Assembly: GCA_037355855.1 (NCBI GenBank)
Contig: CM074761.1
Span: forward strand, 1,817,346-1,881,345
Origin: Pseudo-nitzschia pungens
Taxonomy: Eukaryota > Bacillariophyta > Bacillariophyceae > Bacillariales > Bacillariaceae
Direction of reading: 5' to 3'
Length of the DNA: 64,000 nucleotides
Both the position numbers and the translations under genes were made by a program. This document shows, piece by piece, positions 11,189 to 24,100 of the stretch; positions within the stretch are counted from its first letter, which is position 1; every line of letters begins with the position of its first letter. Under the pieces are notes generated by a model that had not been told where the DNA came from, made no database searches, and saw only the letters and a list, made by a program, of their open reading frames with translations.

Positions 11189-11806
11189 ATGACCAGCACC
11201 CATCGGAACAACCGCCTGTCACAAGAAGTCGAAGACGCATTCGAAGAAGGCACCGGAATGAGGACAACGACGCACAAGAACAAGAACCGGCGATCGATCG
11301 TCGCGAGGGACGGCCTCATGGCCTCGGTGGTCAAGGCGGCGTCGGCCCTCAACAACATTTTGCTCGAGAATTGTTCCATCTGCACCGTCTATTGCGACAA
11401 GCAGGTCCAGTACGAAGAATACGTCCAGCAACAGTACGAGGTGGGCGTGGGCGCCATGGAACACTTGTATTCGCAGCTGAATCCCTCCGCCGGGAGCGGG
11501 CCTTCCAATGGTCGCGGCAATGGTGGGGTTGCGGCGGCACTAGGCGCGGACGCGCTGTGCGACATTCGGAACGAGGGCGACCACCACCACCACCACCACC
11601 ACCACGACGACGACGACGAGAGCTGCCGGTTCATCAATCAGAGCGAGATGAAGACGCCGCCGAGCGTGCACGGTTCCACGAATCATGTTTCACGGAACAG
11701 CAGCGAACGAATAGAAGCGGAGAGGTATTATCGTGAATTCCTGTTTGACGAGGAGTCTGTTGTGCGCACCGTGGGGAGCCGGGGGGCGGTGGACGACGAA
11801 GAGTGA
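11189..11806 (+). CDS. Hypothetical protein with His/Asp-rich tract
   Basis: ATG 11189 (MTSTHRNNRLSQEVED) begins a 205-residue protein. The central part looks globular and helical (LMASVVKAASALNNILLENC, then EYVQQQYEVGVGAMEHLY). A tract of eight His and four Asp follows, encoded by CAC/GAC repeats, and then an acidic tail. No signal peptide or membrane segment is seen. The N-terminal third is basic. I do not recognise a family. The His-Asp run could bind metal but may equally be microsatellite expansion. Confidence 0.45.
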   Translation: MTSTHRNNRLSQEVEDAFEEGTGMRTTTHKNKNRRSIVARDGLMASVVKAASALNNILLENCSICTVYCDKQVQYEEYVQQQYEVGVGAMEHLYSQLNPSAGSGPSNGRGNGGVAAALGADALCDIRNEGDHHHHHHHHDDDDESCRFINQSEMKTPPSVHGSTNHVSRNSSERIEAERYYREFLFDEESVVRTVGSRGAVDDEE

Positions 11807-13509
11807 TGGAGCGAGCGAGCGAGCGAGTGAGCGAGTGATTGCGAATAGCACGAGCACGAGCACGAGCACAACTCGATGCTTCGGCAGCGATTTTCTTTTT
11901 TTTCAGTTTTCATAATAGGAGCAGCGAGAGCAGCGGCTTGCAAAACAACCCCAAACAGTGTCGGGGCGTTGTAGTTAAGAGTAGTTTCATAAGTATCCAG
12001 TCTAATAGTAGTAACATGTAAAGTAGTTTCCGGGTGCACGACTTTTGCAAAAACAGTTCGCAAGACAACAACATAACTATAGCTTGTTCTATCACGATAG
12101 CTTATTCTATCACGAAGAATACGATCAGCACTCATCTTCGTTGCGCTATTGGGAACAGGTGGGAGAGAACTGAACTATTTTGACACCAGTTCGATGATTG
12201 AGTCAGACGTGTTTTCGTGCGCTGTTGCTGGGATCATTACGGACGAGGAATACTGTACTATTGTTGTTCTTTTGTCCCTAGTAGTAATTGCCTCGAAAAG
12301 ACTGTGAATCACACCACAAGCTCGCATACTGCCAAGCGGTAGTTATTGTTAGTATTCTAACCAACGCCCGGAAAAAGGTTGGAAACGCAACAATGCTGAA
12401 TCTACCACCTAGTACCGGTACTACCAGAAAGCTATCCAACCACCAGGTTCGAAGAAGTTGCTCGTCATGGCACTCGAAGCCTGCCCCCAATCGAATTCAC
12501 GACGGAACAAGACCATGCTGATATGAAGATGATATTCACCAGAGCTTGTATGATGCTCAGTGCTATGAGCGATTCTGAAGAAGACCTACGGTAGGGTGCT
12601 TGGTTCCGACCTAAGTTACTTGTAATTCGTACCAGGGATATGAACGAGAGCTACATACCCGAAGGTTACCGGTAATTAGCTCCTACCAACCTACCGTACG
12701 GTACCTTACCGTATAGAGCACCACACCGGACAGCATCCTCAGTTCGCACTGTTGTTTGATGGTTGGATTTCGTTCGAATGAATCGCCTCAAAAAAAGTCT
12801 GCACGTCGCCTAGCGAACACCCAGAGTCTGTCATGCGTACGTAGATCACGTGTTAGCTGTACTGGCTCCGTCCTTCCATACTAATTACGTAATACGAGTA
12901 GCCCGTAGGTTCTCCATTATTTTCAAAATCTTTTTCCGCTTTTGATGGCTCTTGTTTTCGGAAGCAGTGCGTACAAGTACAAGTACGAGTACAGGTACGC
13001 AAGGTAAACCTTACCTGGTAACTTGTACGGGTACAAGTAAGATAAGTTACTCGTAAGAGTACGTTCTGTGCTTCACTTTTGAGATGACCGGTACAGTAAT
13101 TTTAACCTTACGTACCGTACGGTATTTATTGGGAGTAACAATAATGTTTTTTACGCAAAATCCTGATCATCCTTGCGTCGTGCGAGACCAATTAGTTCGT
13201 CCCTGCCGCCATACAGTAAGCGAAACTGCGAGCTGCGAGCGAAGGAGATCATAATAAGGTTACTATTATTACTATTATTACTTCGTATGTAATAGTAACC
13301 TTACCGGTAGTAGTATTAGTAGTAGTAGTAGTATTTACAAGTAAGGTTTACTTCGAACCATTTATTTTGGGTAATACGTAATACATTCCTCTAATCTTAC
13401 CGGTATTACCTTACAGTAAGGTTCTTCTTGCGTAGCATCAGCGTCGTTGGGTTGCACCAGGACCAGCAGCAACGACTTTGTCTATCTCAAACAAACCACG
13501 GCAGTCGAC
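11807..13509. other. Spacer with simple repeats
   Basis: No supported gene. Simple repeats are GAGC (about 11810-11837), GAGCAC (about 11848-11872), TACGAGTACAAG-type (about 12970-13000) and ATT/TAG triplets (about 13258-13335). GGTAAGRTTACC-type words are frequent from 12.6 kb up to the start of the large gene. Confidence 0.5.
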
Positions 13510-16500
13510 ATGGATATCGAAAACGACCTTTTGAACGACGTCGATGAGCTCCACGACGGCGACGAAAAAGGAAACGACGGAGGCAGCGATGGCGACATGA
13601 GCGAGGACAGCCGCGAACAGGAGCACGAACACGAGCACGAAAACGAACACGACAGCGAAAGCGTGGTTGACGACTGCATCCGGCTCGATTGCTATCCGTA
13701 TTCGTTCAGTCCGTTGCTGTTGTTTGCCCCGGGTGGATATTTCGACAAGGGATATTCCAATTACAATGCCGTCGCGAGGTATTTTTCTCCCGCCATTGGA
13801 GCGGACTACAACATGCTGGAAAACGTGGTCTACGACCGAAAGAACATGCAGTACGAAGACTTGTTGAACTACGTTATGGACAGGGCGTGTTTGGTGGTGT
13901 GTTGCATCGATGCGCACTTTACCGCCTTTCAGTTCCTGGGGGATTCCGGCGACAGAAAGCCGAAACAAAAGGCATCGTCGCTGCTGTACTACGATCCGGC
14001 GGGGGGACGCCTCCAGCTGATCGCCGGGGATAGCGCCAAGAGATTTGCGCTTTTCCGGTTGATGAAATGCCACTACGGAGACAACCAGCACATCATCGAG
14101 AACACAAACCATTACAAGGGACACACCAATCCGATTCGCAGATTGATATGGCAGATCTGGAAAAGCATCAACCGGATGGAAGACATCAGCGTTACGTCTC
14201 ATACCGTCCATCTCAATCTGAGCGAATACGTCTTTCTCAACGAACCCAGGGATACGAAAGCCATGTCGAAGCAGCTCACCGGATGCACCTGTTATTTCCA
14301 AGCATTCTTGTTTGCCGTCCTGTGCAAGGTGGGGAAGCCCTTTGTTTCGGTATCGGGGGACGACATTGGCCTGGATTACGGTCGATCCATTAGCTTTGCG
14401 AACAAAGCAGAATTGGGACCGGTCACCCGGCGGATATGCACCTTCTTGCTGGAATTCTTTGCCGAAGATCAACCAAACGACGGTGGAACGATCTTGATGC
14501 GCCCAATGACAAACAACAATTTCGTTCTGGACTTTTTCAGATACAAGTCGTCGCCCTACTATCACAAGATGGTTGACTATCTAAAACGTTGCGGCGGAAA
14601 AGACAGCAACGGCGACGACAGCTCTGGCCATTACGGCGATGATCACTACGAACAACAATATCGTCACGTCCTGCAGTACTATAAAGAAACGAAATGTTTG
14701 CACCGATACGACAAATTTTCGCTGGGTGGAGCCACAAAGTCTACGGCGAACACCAAAACGTTGAGCTTTGTGCTGGGGACCGACGGAGCCGCCGGAAAGC
14801 TGGCGAGGTCCGATTATTTCAAGTTTCGGGTAAGTTCGATGCGCGCGTCGTTCGTCGGCAAACGCAATGCCCTTTTGGCACGGAATTTCGAAACCCGATC
14901 GCTGACAGTCACTGGTCTCCGTTCTGCTGCTTCTGCCAAACAACGCAGGCTGCCAATTTCATGTTTGGTTTCAACGCGAACGTCATTTTGAACATTAACG
15001 ATTTCCACGAATTCAATTCATTGAGGAAAAATCAATTGCTGCGGTTTTACAATGACATTGAACCGATAATTGGTGATTGCAGGGACGCTATCCAATCTGC
15101 TAAGGGAGCTACGAAGTACAGGGACTACTGTGAGTGCGCGTTATGCTTTCTGACTCTGTTTTTGTCTGATGATTGAAATCGGTCCATCGCGGCCCGCCGG
15201 AAATGCGTCTCACTGTTTCCTCTGTGTATCGTAGATTTCATGGGGCAATATGAAATCGGACAGAAAGAGTTGATCGACATACATCACTACACCTATATGA
15301 TTGATCATTGCTCGTTAGACCGGGCCGATAGCAACCTGGTATCACGCGTTCATGGCGTGAACCAGTTGTTGCTGAAACACATCTTTGTTGTAAGTTCTTG
15401 GTTCGACAATGATTCGTGCGAGGGATTTCTTCCGTACACAGAGCGTTGTGCATTCCTTTCTCTCCATTCTTCATGTTCCTGTGCCTCATTTGAAACAACC
15501 TCAACCTTTTTCTTTTCTTTATATTAGTCTGCAAACAACAAGAACAACTACGACAAAATTCTTAGCACCGACCGTTTTACAAGCCACAAGAAGGATTATC
15601 GTTCCTTTCTCGATAATTTCATGACTGTTGAATTTTTCAGCAGCAATGCAGGGCTTGGTTTCACGGATTACAACCCAAACGAGAAGGAAATAAACTCGAT
15701 GACGCAAACCGTATTCTACGACACCGACTTTATGCGACGGCAGCAGTTCCGGATGGAATACGAATTTGAAAAGGAGTGCTTGAATCAGATGGCACGTACA
15801 TCCTTGTCGAAATACGGGCAAAAGGTTGAAGGAGATTTGGAGTCCTCTAACAAGTACAAGGTTTGGATAAAGATTGGTTTTGGCCATACTTACTCGAAGT
15901 GTAAGGGCAACTCGAATGAAAGTGGCGTCGGCTTTTGATTTGGTGGCGGGACAAAGTTGATTTTCCTTGAGATTCTTTGATTCATAAAAAAATTCTTCGT
16001 GCTTACAACCCATTTTTTCGCGGTTCTTTCTCTGCAGATAACACACTTATGCACTTTCTCAATGTGGTTCAATCGTACTGGAGGAACCCAGATTTATCGA
16101 ACATTGCGTTGTTCGGTAAAGATATCCGGGCGCTGCTCGCTATTTCTTCGCAAAAGATATTCTTCAAGAACGATCATAGTGGCTTTTACCACTACGGACC
16201 GCTGGAGACATCGTCGCGTGGAGGGTATTACAGTTCAAGGACGTCGCTAGATCTTGCTGTGGCAACTCGGGCGCGACACGCGGCAGCGGGCGTTAGCAGA
16301 GAAAAAAGAAACGATACAAATCACCTCATCATCACAGACCGTATTTACGAATACAATCACTTGAAGAAAATTCTCTCGAAACTATTCGATAGCGTGGAAC
16401 AAACTCAGTTCAAATCGGATAACGAAGTCATCAATTTGTGTCTGCTGTCATTGATGCTAGATTTTGAACTTTTTGAACGTCACGTGGGACTTCTTAACTT

Positions 16501-19500
16501 GCCTTATCTTCAAGATCTGCAGCACAAGTCCGATACACGCGAGCTCCAAGTTGAGGTGGCCAACAAGCTTTATGAATTCGACAGAAAAAATACTTCGAAC
16601 ACGGTGACGAGGAGCAAAGTCGAAGAACTTCTTTTCGAGACATCTTACAAATTTCTAGGTAAGTTGAAGTGAGAGTTCCGTAAACGATGGGTACGATTCT
16701 GCATGGACATGGAAAACCCAGATGCCGACCAGGTCGTTCACAAATACTTACAATCAAGCTCATCTTTCGATCTCACACATTCAATTCGGACCTTTCCCTC
16801 ACGTTCAATCTTCCAAATTGCCTAATCCGCGATGGTGCTTTAGTGAACAAAGACTTCAATGTTCAATCAAGCCAATTCAAGCTCATCCGGGAGTTGAATT
16901 CTGATCCAGACTATCAAAGTTATGTGCTCCTCGTGAAGATCTACATGTCACTGTGCCAAATCAATAAATCGGTTGAAGTCGACTACTACAAAGTTCGCTG
17001 CAACGACGAATACCGAATCATCATTCCAAACAATTTTAGCAAGGAGACCGGCGAATACCTCGAGGAGACGACGAAGCATTACACGTTCTCCGAGTACGAC
17101 GGGATCATGACTTATGACGATGCTCCCGTTTTCGACTTGCGTCCTCACCAACCCGAGATTAACCTTTACAGAGTGCGACTTGATCCTTCGACAAAAAAAC
17201 AGGTAAGCTCAAAAAATAATTTCCGAATCGGGAAAAATGGTGCAATTGCTCCTGCTGTTTCGATCGAACAACTGATCATCATTCCTGGTTTTCCGTGCAC
17301 CCGATTGAAGTCCATGGTCAAGTACATCGAAGCAACCAATGTCTTTCGAATTATCGATGAATCCAAAGAGCAATACCTTATTTTCATTGCTAACAATACC
17401 TTGGCAGTAGACGTTGTGGATAGTACGAAGATGAAGATTTGCGTCAACAGCATCCCCGTAGAAGTGGCAACTGTTTTCTTCAACGATGCTATTTCATTCG
17501 TCCCTTGCTTTCAGTACACTGATAGCGAGGATGTCGTACTATTTACCTCTCGTAACTTTAAATTCCATGTAGATTCTGCTGGTCAATATTGCACAGGTAA
17601 GTCTTGTGACCCGTTCAAAGTTTGCGAGCTTACTCATCCTTCCGACTTCTGATTCTAACCAATCAATTTATTCTCAATCGAAGACTATTATGGCATGCGA
17701 CACGAGTTGATTGAGTACATTAGCTCCGAGGAGATTGTTCAAGACCTCAACGACGAAACAGCTTTCAAGCTCTCCAAATTGTCCGAGCTTTTGACCGAAT
17801 CGAAGACGGTCTTCTACTTTCCGGACTATTTGTTACAGGTAAATTTATGTTCATATCTGTTGACGAACTATCGGATTCTTATGCGAAAAATCTTGATTCT
17901 TACACTACCCTTCCCTGTAGATACCTGATCGTTCTCAGCTAATCAATCTCTTGGACTTGGCGTTAAAATTGAGAAACATTTCATTTTTCATCCTTCTCCT
18001 CATTTATCTGAGACGTTCTTCCATCAGATTGGAATTCCGTGAGAGTGAAGGGAACACAAAATTCATTTCAGGTCCATGGAAGGAAGCTATCTTGTATGTG
18101 TTGGGGAAGTCTTCAAACCCTCATTATGATTCCATTCTATCTCCTCAGTTTTTTGATCTCAATCAATATAGAGATCTGCCACTCGATGAATTCATTGAAG
18201 CACTTTGTGAAAATTTTACAAAATACCAAAGGTTTGTTGACGGGGCATGTCAGATCGTACCGAGGCCAAAGCAAAAATCATTTCTCAAGAAAATAATCTG
18301 TGCGGAAGAATGTTTCCACTTCAGTGAAGTTGGATCTGGAAAAACAAAGGTTATACTTCCTCTCTTGTGTCAAGCTTTCCTGTCTAATAATAGAGAGGTT
18401 CACCAACATCTTTGTCGTGGTGGTAAAAAGAAAGACGTACTCGTGGTCTTGGTTCCCGAACATTTAGTGACTGATGCCCGTAACCAAGTCTTCCGGTACT
18501 GTCTCAATCTCAATTTCAAGGAGGAATATCGTGTGTACGACGACATTTTCGCTCTCATGAATGATACCGTACAGCTAGGGTCAGAGAACAAGAATCGCAA
18601 TCGAATCCGCAAACATATTTTTGTGACGTCTTTCAATCAATTTAAGAAGGCTTTCACCTATGACAAAATCTGTTACAAGGTCATGCCTCATCGTAATCAC
18701 TTTTTGGTCGTAGCAGATGAGGTAGATGATTTTCTAGGTACGTGGAATGTTGGCGCATCGAAGTTGGCATCAATTACGCCTTCTTTTGTCGATAATACTT
18801 ATTTCTTTGTTTTTCTTTTTGCTTTTCGGATCAATGAAAAAATGGAATTTACAGACCGCAACAAACTTGTTTTCAACATATGTTCAAATAAAAACAACGC
18901 ATTTGATAGGGCTACTCTTGATCTCTTTTTCGAAGTAAGTCGCGCTGCTTACTTGAACTTAGGCTGTCCCAGAAGTGAACTGGAATCGTCGCGGAATCCC
19001 TTGTACTGGAAGCAGTTATACGACAAGTTCCGTGCAATCCACGAGGAAATCCAAGACGCTAGTAGATCAATCAACAAGTCATTCGGAATATTCAACGAGA
19101 AAACACTTAGGCACTGTAGTACCAACATATCTCATGATATTGAAGGCTACAAGTCTCTCATCGCTCGCCCTTACGAGTCTGTGAATAGGGCAATGCCGGG
19201 CTCTTACTATAGTGATGTCGAGCGAACTATATACCTCACGTATGTGATCTTGACCGAAGACATTTCAAAATATAATGAGTTGTTCCAAGGGGAGAGAAAA
19301 TTTATTACTTTCGAATATTGGAATGAGCATTTCTGCCACCAGCTGGATTTTGATGATCTGGTTTACGGCCATGACAATCTCTCAGAAATTTGTGGTAAAC
19401 ACCCCGAGACTGTAAATGGTCTCGCAAAATTTCTCTACGAGATCATTTTACGTAGAATGGAAATCCGGGACAAATCACGATCAGTCAATTCTGTTGATAT

Positions 19501-21864
19501 TATTTTCAACTTTGATTGCATAGGTTTCACCGGAACCCCTTTCCTCGACAACTATCCTACAGCTGACTATATCCGGCACGAGCGAAGTGACGGTAAGTAA
19601 CACAAAATACTTTCGAGACTGGTGTCTAAGTTGGAAGATTCGCCATTATCAAAATAATTCTGATGCCAAGTTGACTTTCTCTCTACAGATATTCCTGACA
19701 TGATCAACAGAGACTTCTACGCATACAGTAGCTGACGAGCTGCCGCAAACAGCATTTGAGAATCGATTTGAGAGTTTTCAAGGACAGAACAATAACGTTC
19801 TTGCAAGATATGTAGCTTCTGATTTCATCAGAGACTCACCAAATGAAATGGCGACCCTTGAGTCTATCTTTCTGAAGGAGGAAAGATCAAACGTCACCTT
19901 TTCGTCTATGTCAATAGACGACGGGAAAGTGGACTTGGAACCCACGAACTTCAATGTCGTTGTAGATCTTTGCGGTATATTCAAACGGTCATCGATCCAC
20001 GATGTTTGCAACTGTATCCGAAATTATTACGGACCTGATCGCTTTCATTATCTATACCACTATCGATCAGTCAGATAACAGTGATCGTGTACTCTGTATT
20101 AAAACAGGGAACGACGTTCAGTACGATGAAGAATTTTACAAACACCTTTGCAAGACCTACGGTGCTGATTTGAGAAATCATATTTTCTTTTTCGTCGACA
20201 ACCGCAACGTAATTGGGAAGGACATTCCTTTCCAACTTGTTTATCAACGCCAGTACGGGAAAGGTCTTTTCATGAAAAGTATCGTCATCGCTCATGATGT
20301 TGATGACTTCAGCAAAATATGGCAAGCGATGGGTCGATCTCGCACGATGAATCAAACGTACTTCACTATATACAAGAGCGATATTCCCGACGGCATGGAC
20401 GGTGAAGGAAAATCAACCAAGAATATTCGAGAACTGGAGTTGACTCGGCTGCTATATGTGACAAACTGCGATCGTAAGATGGCAGGCAACATTTCGTCCA
20501 TCTATTTGACGCTTATCGCCCTCTTTAATCTTTCGCAGGAGTCTTTTTATCATAAAGACAAAATTGTCAATACCTTCCTCGAAAAGATGGATATGACGAT
20601 TTCTGATAGTGTTTCGAACCTTGAAGAGCAGCTCGTGTTAAGCATCCTGGAAAACCCTGTACTTTCTCATATTTTGCAGAACATTCTTACCGATAAATTC
20701 AGCAAAAGCCCAACCGAAATGGTATCAAATTATGGCCAGCGACTCACAGGCGATGTGCTGGAAAATATATTGCGTCATATTGTGAACCAAAAGTTCGAGC
20801 AACGGTCTCCGTCCGACGATGTATTTGACGAACTCATACTTTTTCTATCAGGCGAGCAACAAAGCCTAATGGAGATCAGTTATACCAAGCAGCAGCAGAA
20901 ACAAAAACAAAGACAACAAAATAAGAATCAAGACAGTGATGCAATGGGAATATTCCACGAGAGACATCAACTTCCTTTAAGCTTTACAACTGCGGACTAC
21001 TTTCACTGCACTCTCAGTGCGAAGAAGGATAAGACAAAACATATTTTGAATCAGCCGATACCTGTGCCAATCGTTACGATTGCCTACACGATTGGCACAT
21101 GCGAAGGCACAATCAATGTTTATCCTACATTGCAGTTCCTATATTCACACCACATTCATCAAGAATATATCACTACCGAAGTCAAGGGTGTAGCTACAGA
21201 TTTTAAGAACTCGACTGCCAAAGAGGCTTTTGAAATGTTTCACGAGAAGGCTGAGAAGGACTACAAAACGTCTAATTCTTCGATCTCGGATCACGATTTG
21301 GAGTCGTCAACAGGTACTCATAACAAGCCATTCCAGATTGATGTGAAAACCAATTTTGTTGGTTCGAGCCCTCAATATACTATTGCTGCTTTGAGACAAG
21401 GAGTTTACGTAATTGGTATGAAGGATCAATTTAATGTTCACGACTTGGAAACAAATGTTATGCGAAATCATGTGGAGTACGTTATGGATGAAATGGGGTT
21501 CGTTCTATACGATCGGACTGACAAAAGGGACGTTGATGCATTTGGTCCATACTTTATTGAGCAGTACATTATTATGGATGTTCTTTCCAAACAAGAGGTG
21601 GCTCAAAACGTTCTTGACTACTACTGTCGGCACAAAGATACGATTCAAAAAGGACTCGGCGGCTACACAGAGAAACAAGGAAAGGGCTTTGTATGCTGGC
21701 GATTTCTGATAAACGAAACGGCGAAGGCTATTGCCAAAGATTCGCAGCCAACTGGTCAAGAAAATGATGATATTGATACGAACGATGATGACATAAATAG
21801 CGTGGCTAGCGGCATAAAGCGTAGACGTGCGGAAAGCAGTGACAATGGGGTTTTCTCCTTGTAA
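13510..21864 (+). CDS. Giant protein: Ulp1-like protease fold plus DUF3638-type SF2 helicase-like core
   Basis: Exons 13510-14829, 14949-15129, 15235-15389, 15528-15900, 16038-16658, 16733-17596, 17684-17838, 17921-18737, 18855-19592, 19711-20003 and 20071-21864 keep one frame for 2,437 codons. The N-terminus is acidic. It is followed by a region with the residue order of Ulp1/C48-type cysteine proteases: His136 (IDAHFTAF), Asp162 (YYDPAGG), Gln255 and Cys261 (QLTGCTCYFQ). The Gln-to-Cys spacing of six is as in Ulp1. The middle, about 1,000 residues, is unassigned. The ATPase core has a Walker A (EVGSGKTK, about 1360), a strand then VLVVLVPEHL, a DExD-like ADEVDDF (about 1488), GFTGTPF (about 1719), a VVVDLCGIFK strand, and IWQAMGRSRTMNQT (about 1923) as motif VI. 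This order matches DUF3638/DUF3645 giant proteins. A KRRR tail may be a nuclear signal. Substrate and role are unknown. The protease reading is inference from motifs. Confidence 0.7.
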
Positions 21865-22994
21865 AACAGATAAGCGCCGACCATGTTGACGAAAGTTGAT
21901 TTCCTTTGTTCCAAAGTTTGTTCAAAAGTGGCACAAAGCTCAACTGAGTGAACCGGATCGTACAAAATAACTTGTAGAGAATTTCCCACTGACTCGTCGC
22001 ATCTGAATAAACAATTACCGTAGTAGGTATGTAATTTGTTCTATAATTAGTTTGACTTTTGAAACCACTCTCTTGTGCGAAAAGACCAAAGTCTCAGCAA
22101 CCTAATTGAAACTAGGTATGAGTCATATTTGTAGCTCTTGCTATGCGAGTCAGAATTACGAATCTTCCCACAAGCCTATCAACCATCGCGTGAAAAGAAT
22201 TCTGCTTCCTGACAGCGTTTGACTGCTGGAAATGCTTTTTTCTCGTTCATTCTACGCATTTGCGACTAACTCTATAAATTACCACATTCTCTCGGGAAGA
22301 AAAGACCTTTAGAACAGCAGAGTCAGAAAAAAGGAGACCAACTCCAATAGGCTGCGTCAGACTTGAAGATTTTAAAAAATGAAATGCTTTGAGGATCAAT
22401 AAGGATAGTCCGGATCTACCAGTAGGTTAGTCTTGGTTGGCAAAACGGTATTGGATATTCCGTTTCCTCAAAGTGCAGCTATGACGTGAACTTCTTGATC
22501 TACGAATATTCTGATTTTTGTCTTGTTAAATGAATGCTTCCCTGAAAATAATAGAAGTACCTCCAAAACCCACCCAAAATGTTTTCATACTTCCGTAAGG
22601 GCATGATTAACAGTGACGAAAACTCCGATCAACTTGAATTTTTGTTTAGGATTACATTAGTTGTACACGTAGGTTCAAGGTGATAATCCTGTATGCATAA
22701 GAAACTTTGCTTTTACATCTCCGTTTAGTGAGGACAGCCGGTACAGGTATGAATCGAGTAAAGCCGTACGTATGAAAGATTTTCATTACGAAGTATTATT
22801 TTGCGAATTCAACGCTACTATCGACTTTGTTTACGAGTAAAATTACTGCCCATTCGGAACAGATCTCATTATTGTTGGAGATCAACCGGTCACAAATTTT
22901 CATCAATTTTCTCAGTATTTTTGTGAATTGTTAGTTTTATTGAACTTTTTCATCATCGCAGGTAGCAACTCCGAAATCAATATCGGCGACGACA
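21865..22994. other. Spacer without a supported gene
   Basis: AT-rich, with no convincing ORF. A good 3' splice signal (TTTTTCATCATCGCAG, ending near 22961) lies just before the next ORF. A short upstream exon of that gene could therefore be hidden here. Confidence 0.45.
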
Positions 22995-23753
22995 ATGATG
23001 ACGCAGTTCACACCTCACCCACAAACGTGCAAATATGCTTTTTATGAGAAAGCCGGGTCTAGAAAGAACTCTCCCGTTGTTTCTCGAATAACCGATGCCA
23101 TCGCATTGAACGAAGGCAAGAAGCCGATACATAAAGGTGAAGGTGAATGCAAGAACAAGAAGAGTGAGAAAAACAGAAGTGAAAGCAAGGACATCCAAAG
23201 CAGTGACAATCTGACAAATTCCTTACCAGAGGTCATTCCTGTGTCTCTTTCGAGGGATATGAAGGGTACTGGAAGTAAAAAAATGTCGTTCGTAGATAAA
23301 GTATCACGTGGGTCTTGTTCGCCAAGACCCCCAACGTCGGCACTAATCCGCACCACAAAAAAGTCGGTTCGTTTCAACGAGAATTGCTACGTCAAGAAGA
23401 CAATATCAAGAAAAGGCTACAATTCAGAAGAAATCGAAAAATGCTGGTATTGCGCAGAAGAATACCGTGAGATCCACGAGGAATGTCTCGAAACAATTCG
23501 AACAATAGAGTGTGGTGAAGAACCATTTGCCGCAGAGAACTGCCTCAGGGGATTGGATTGTCAGACACAAACAGCTATCACTCGAAGGCAACGCACTCGT
23601 CTCGACGCTATATGGGTTGTTCTCGACGAGCAATACACAGGTAGTAGCCCAGAAATCATCGCCGAGGAGTACTCTATGATTTCATACAGTTCTCAATTGT
23701 TGGCAAATAGTGTTGCCCGCAGAGATCAACGTGAGGCCGAGGTCTGCTACTAG
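22995..23753 (+). CDS. Diatom-type VRFNE...CWY family protein
   Basis: From ATG 22995 this gives 252 residues. The first 110 are basic and Ser-rich. The conserved part starts at SVRFNENCYV and continues with SEEIEKCWYCAEEYREIHEE and LETIRT. It then runs through a Cys/Gln-containing segment (RGLDCQTQ) to TRLDAIWVVLDEQ, IAEEYSMISYSSQLLANSVA and a charged end. From my recollection of diatom proteomes this pattern belongs to a large stramenopile family without known function. It is a V+F-E lead, a WY-EEY core, and a later AVL-EQ / IA-Y helix pair. No signal peptide is seen. The start could lie in an upstream exon, because an acceptor-like CGCAG sits about 33 bp before the ATG. Confidence 0.6.
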   Translation: MMTQFTPHPQTCKYAFYEKAGSRKNSPVVSRITDAIALNEGKKPIHKGEGECKNKKSEKNRSESKDIQSSDNLTNSLPEVIPVSLSRDMKGTGSKKMSFVDKVSRGSCSPRPPTSALIRTTKKSVRFNENCYVKKTISRKGYNSEEIEKCWYCAEEYREIHEECLETIRTIECGEEPFAAENCLRGLDCQTQTAITRRQRTRLDAIWVVLDEQYTGSSPEIIAEEYSMISYSSQLLANSVARRDQREAEVCY

Positions 23754-24100
23754 GGAATACCAAAGAGTGAGCCATCTGCGCAGATGAGAAGAATTTTGAT
23801 AGGTGTGTTTTTTAAATTTTGATTATTTTCCTTTTTGACGAATGCATTCTTCATAGATAGAGTAACGATTTCACAGATAGATGTGGGTTCAACCATAGAC
23901 TCTTAGTTTCTAAACGAACATGAAACATAGGTATGCGTGGTTAAAGTTCTGTTTCCTATTTCCTATAGCATGGCGAGCTCATCGACACGGAAATCTTGTT
24001 TTCTACGGCAATATGTTTGAATGCAGTTATTTCCTATCAGTAATCCCAAGCAAATTGTTGGTTCGGTACCGGGTTTGCAGATTTCAACAAACAGGATGTT
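23754..24100. other. Short spacer between convergent genes
   Basis: I see nothing beyond AT-rich sequence in this 347-bp stretch. Confidence 0.5.

Noticed and set aside
10890..11192. 100-codon ORF as a first exon of the 11.2-kb gene
   Set aside because: It is out of frame, and I found no donor/acceptor pair of normal size linking it to ATG 11189.
13438..14565. 375-codon minus-strand ORF inside the giant gene
   Set aside because: It is antisense to exon 1 and has the Val/Arg/His bias typical of a shadow frame. Exon 1 splices cleanly into ten further exons.
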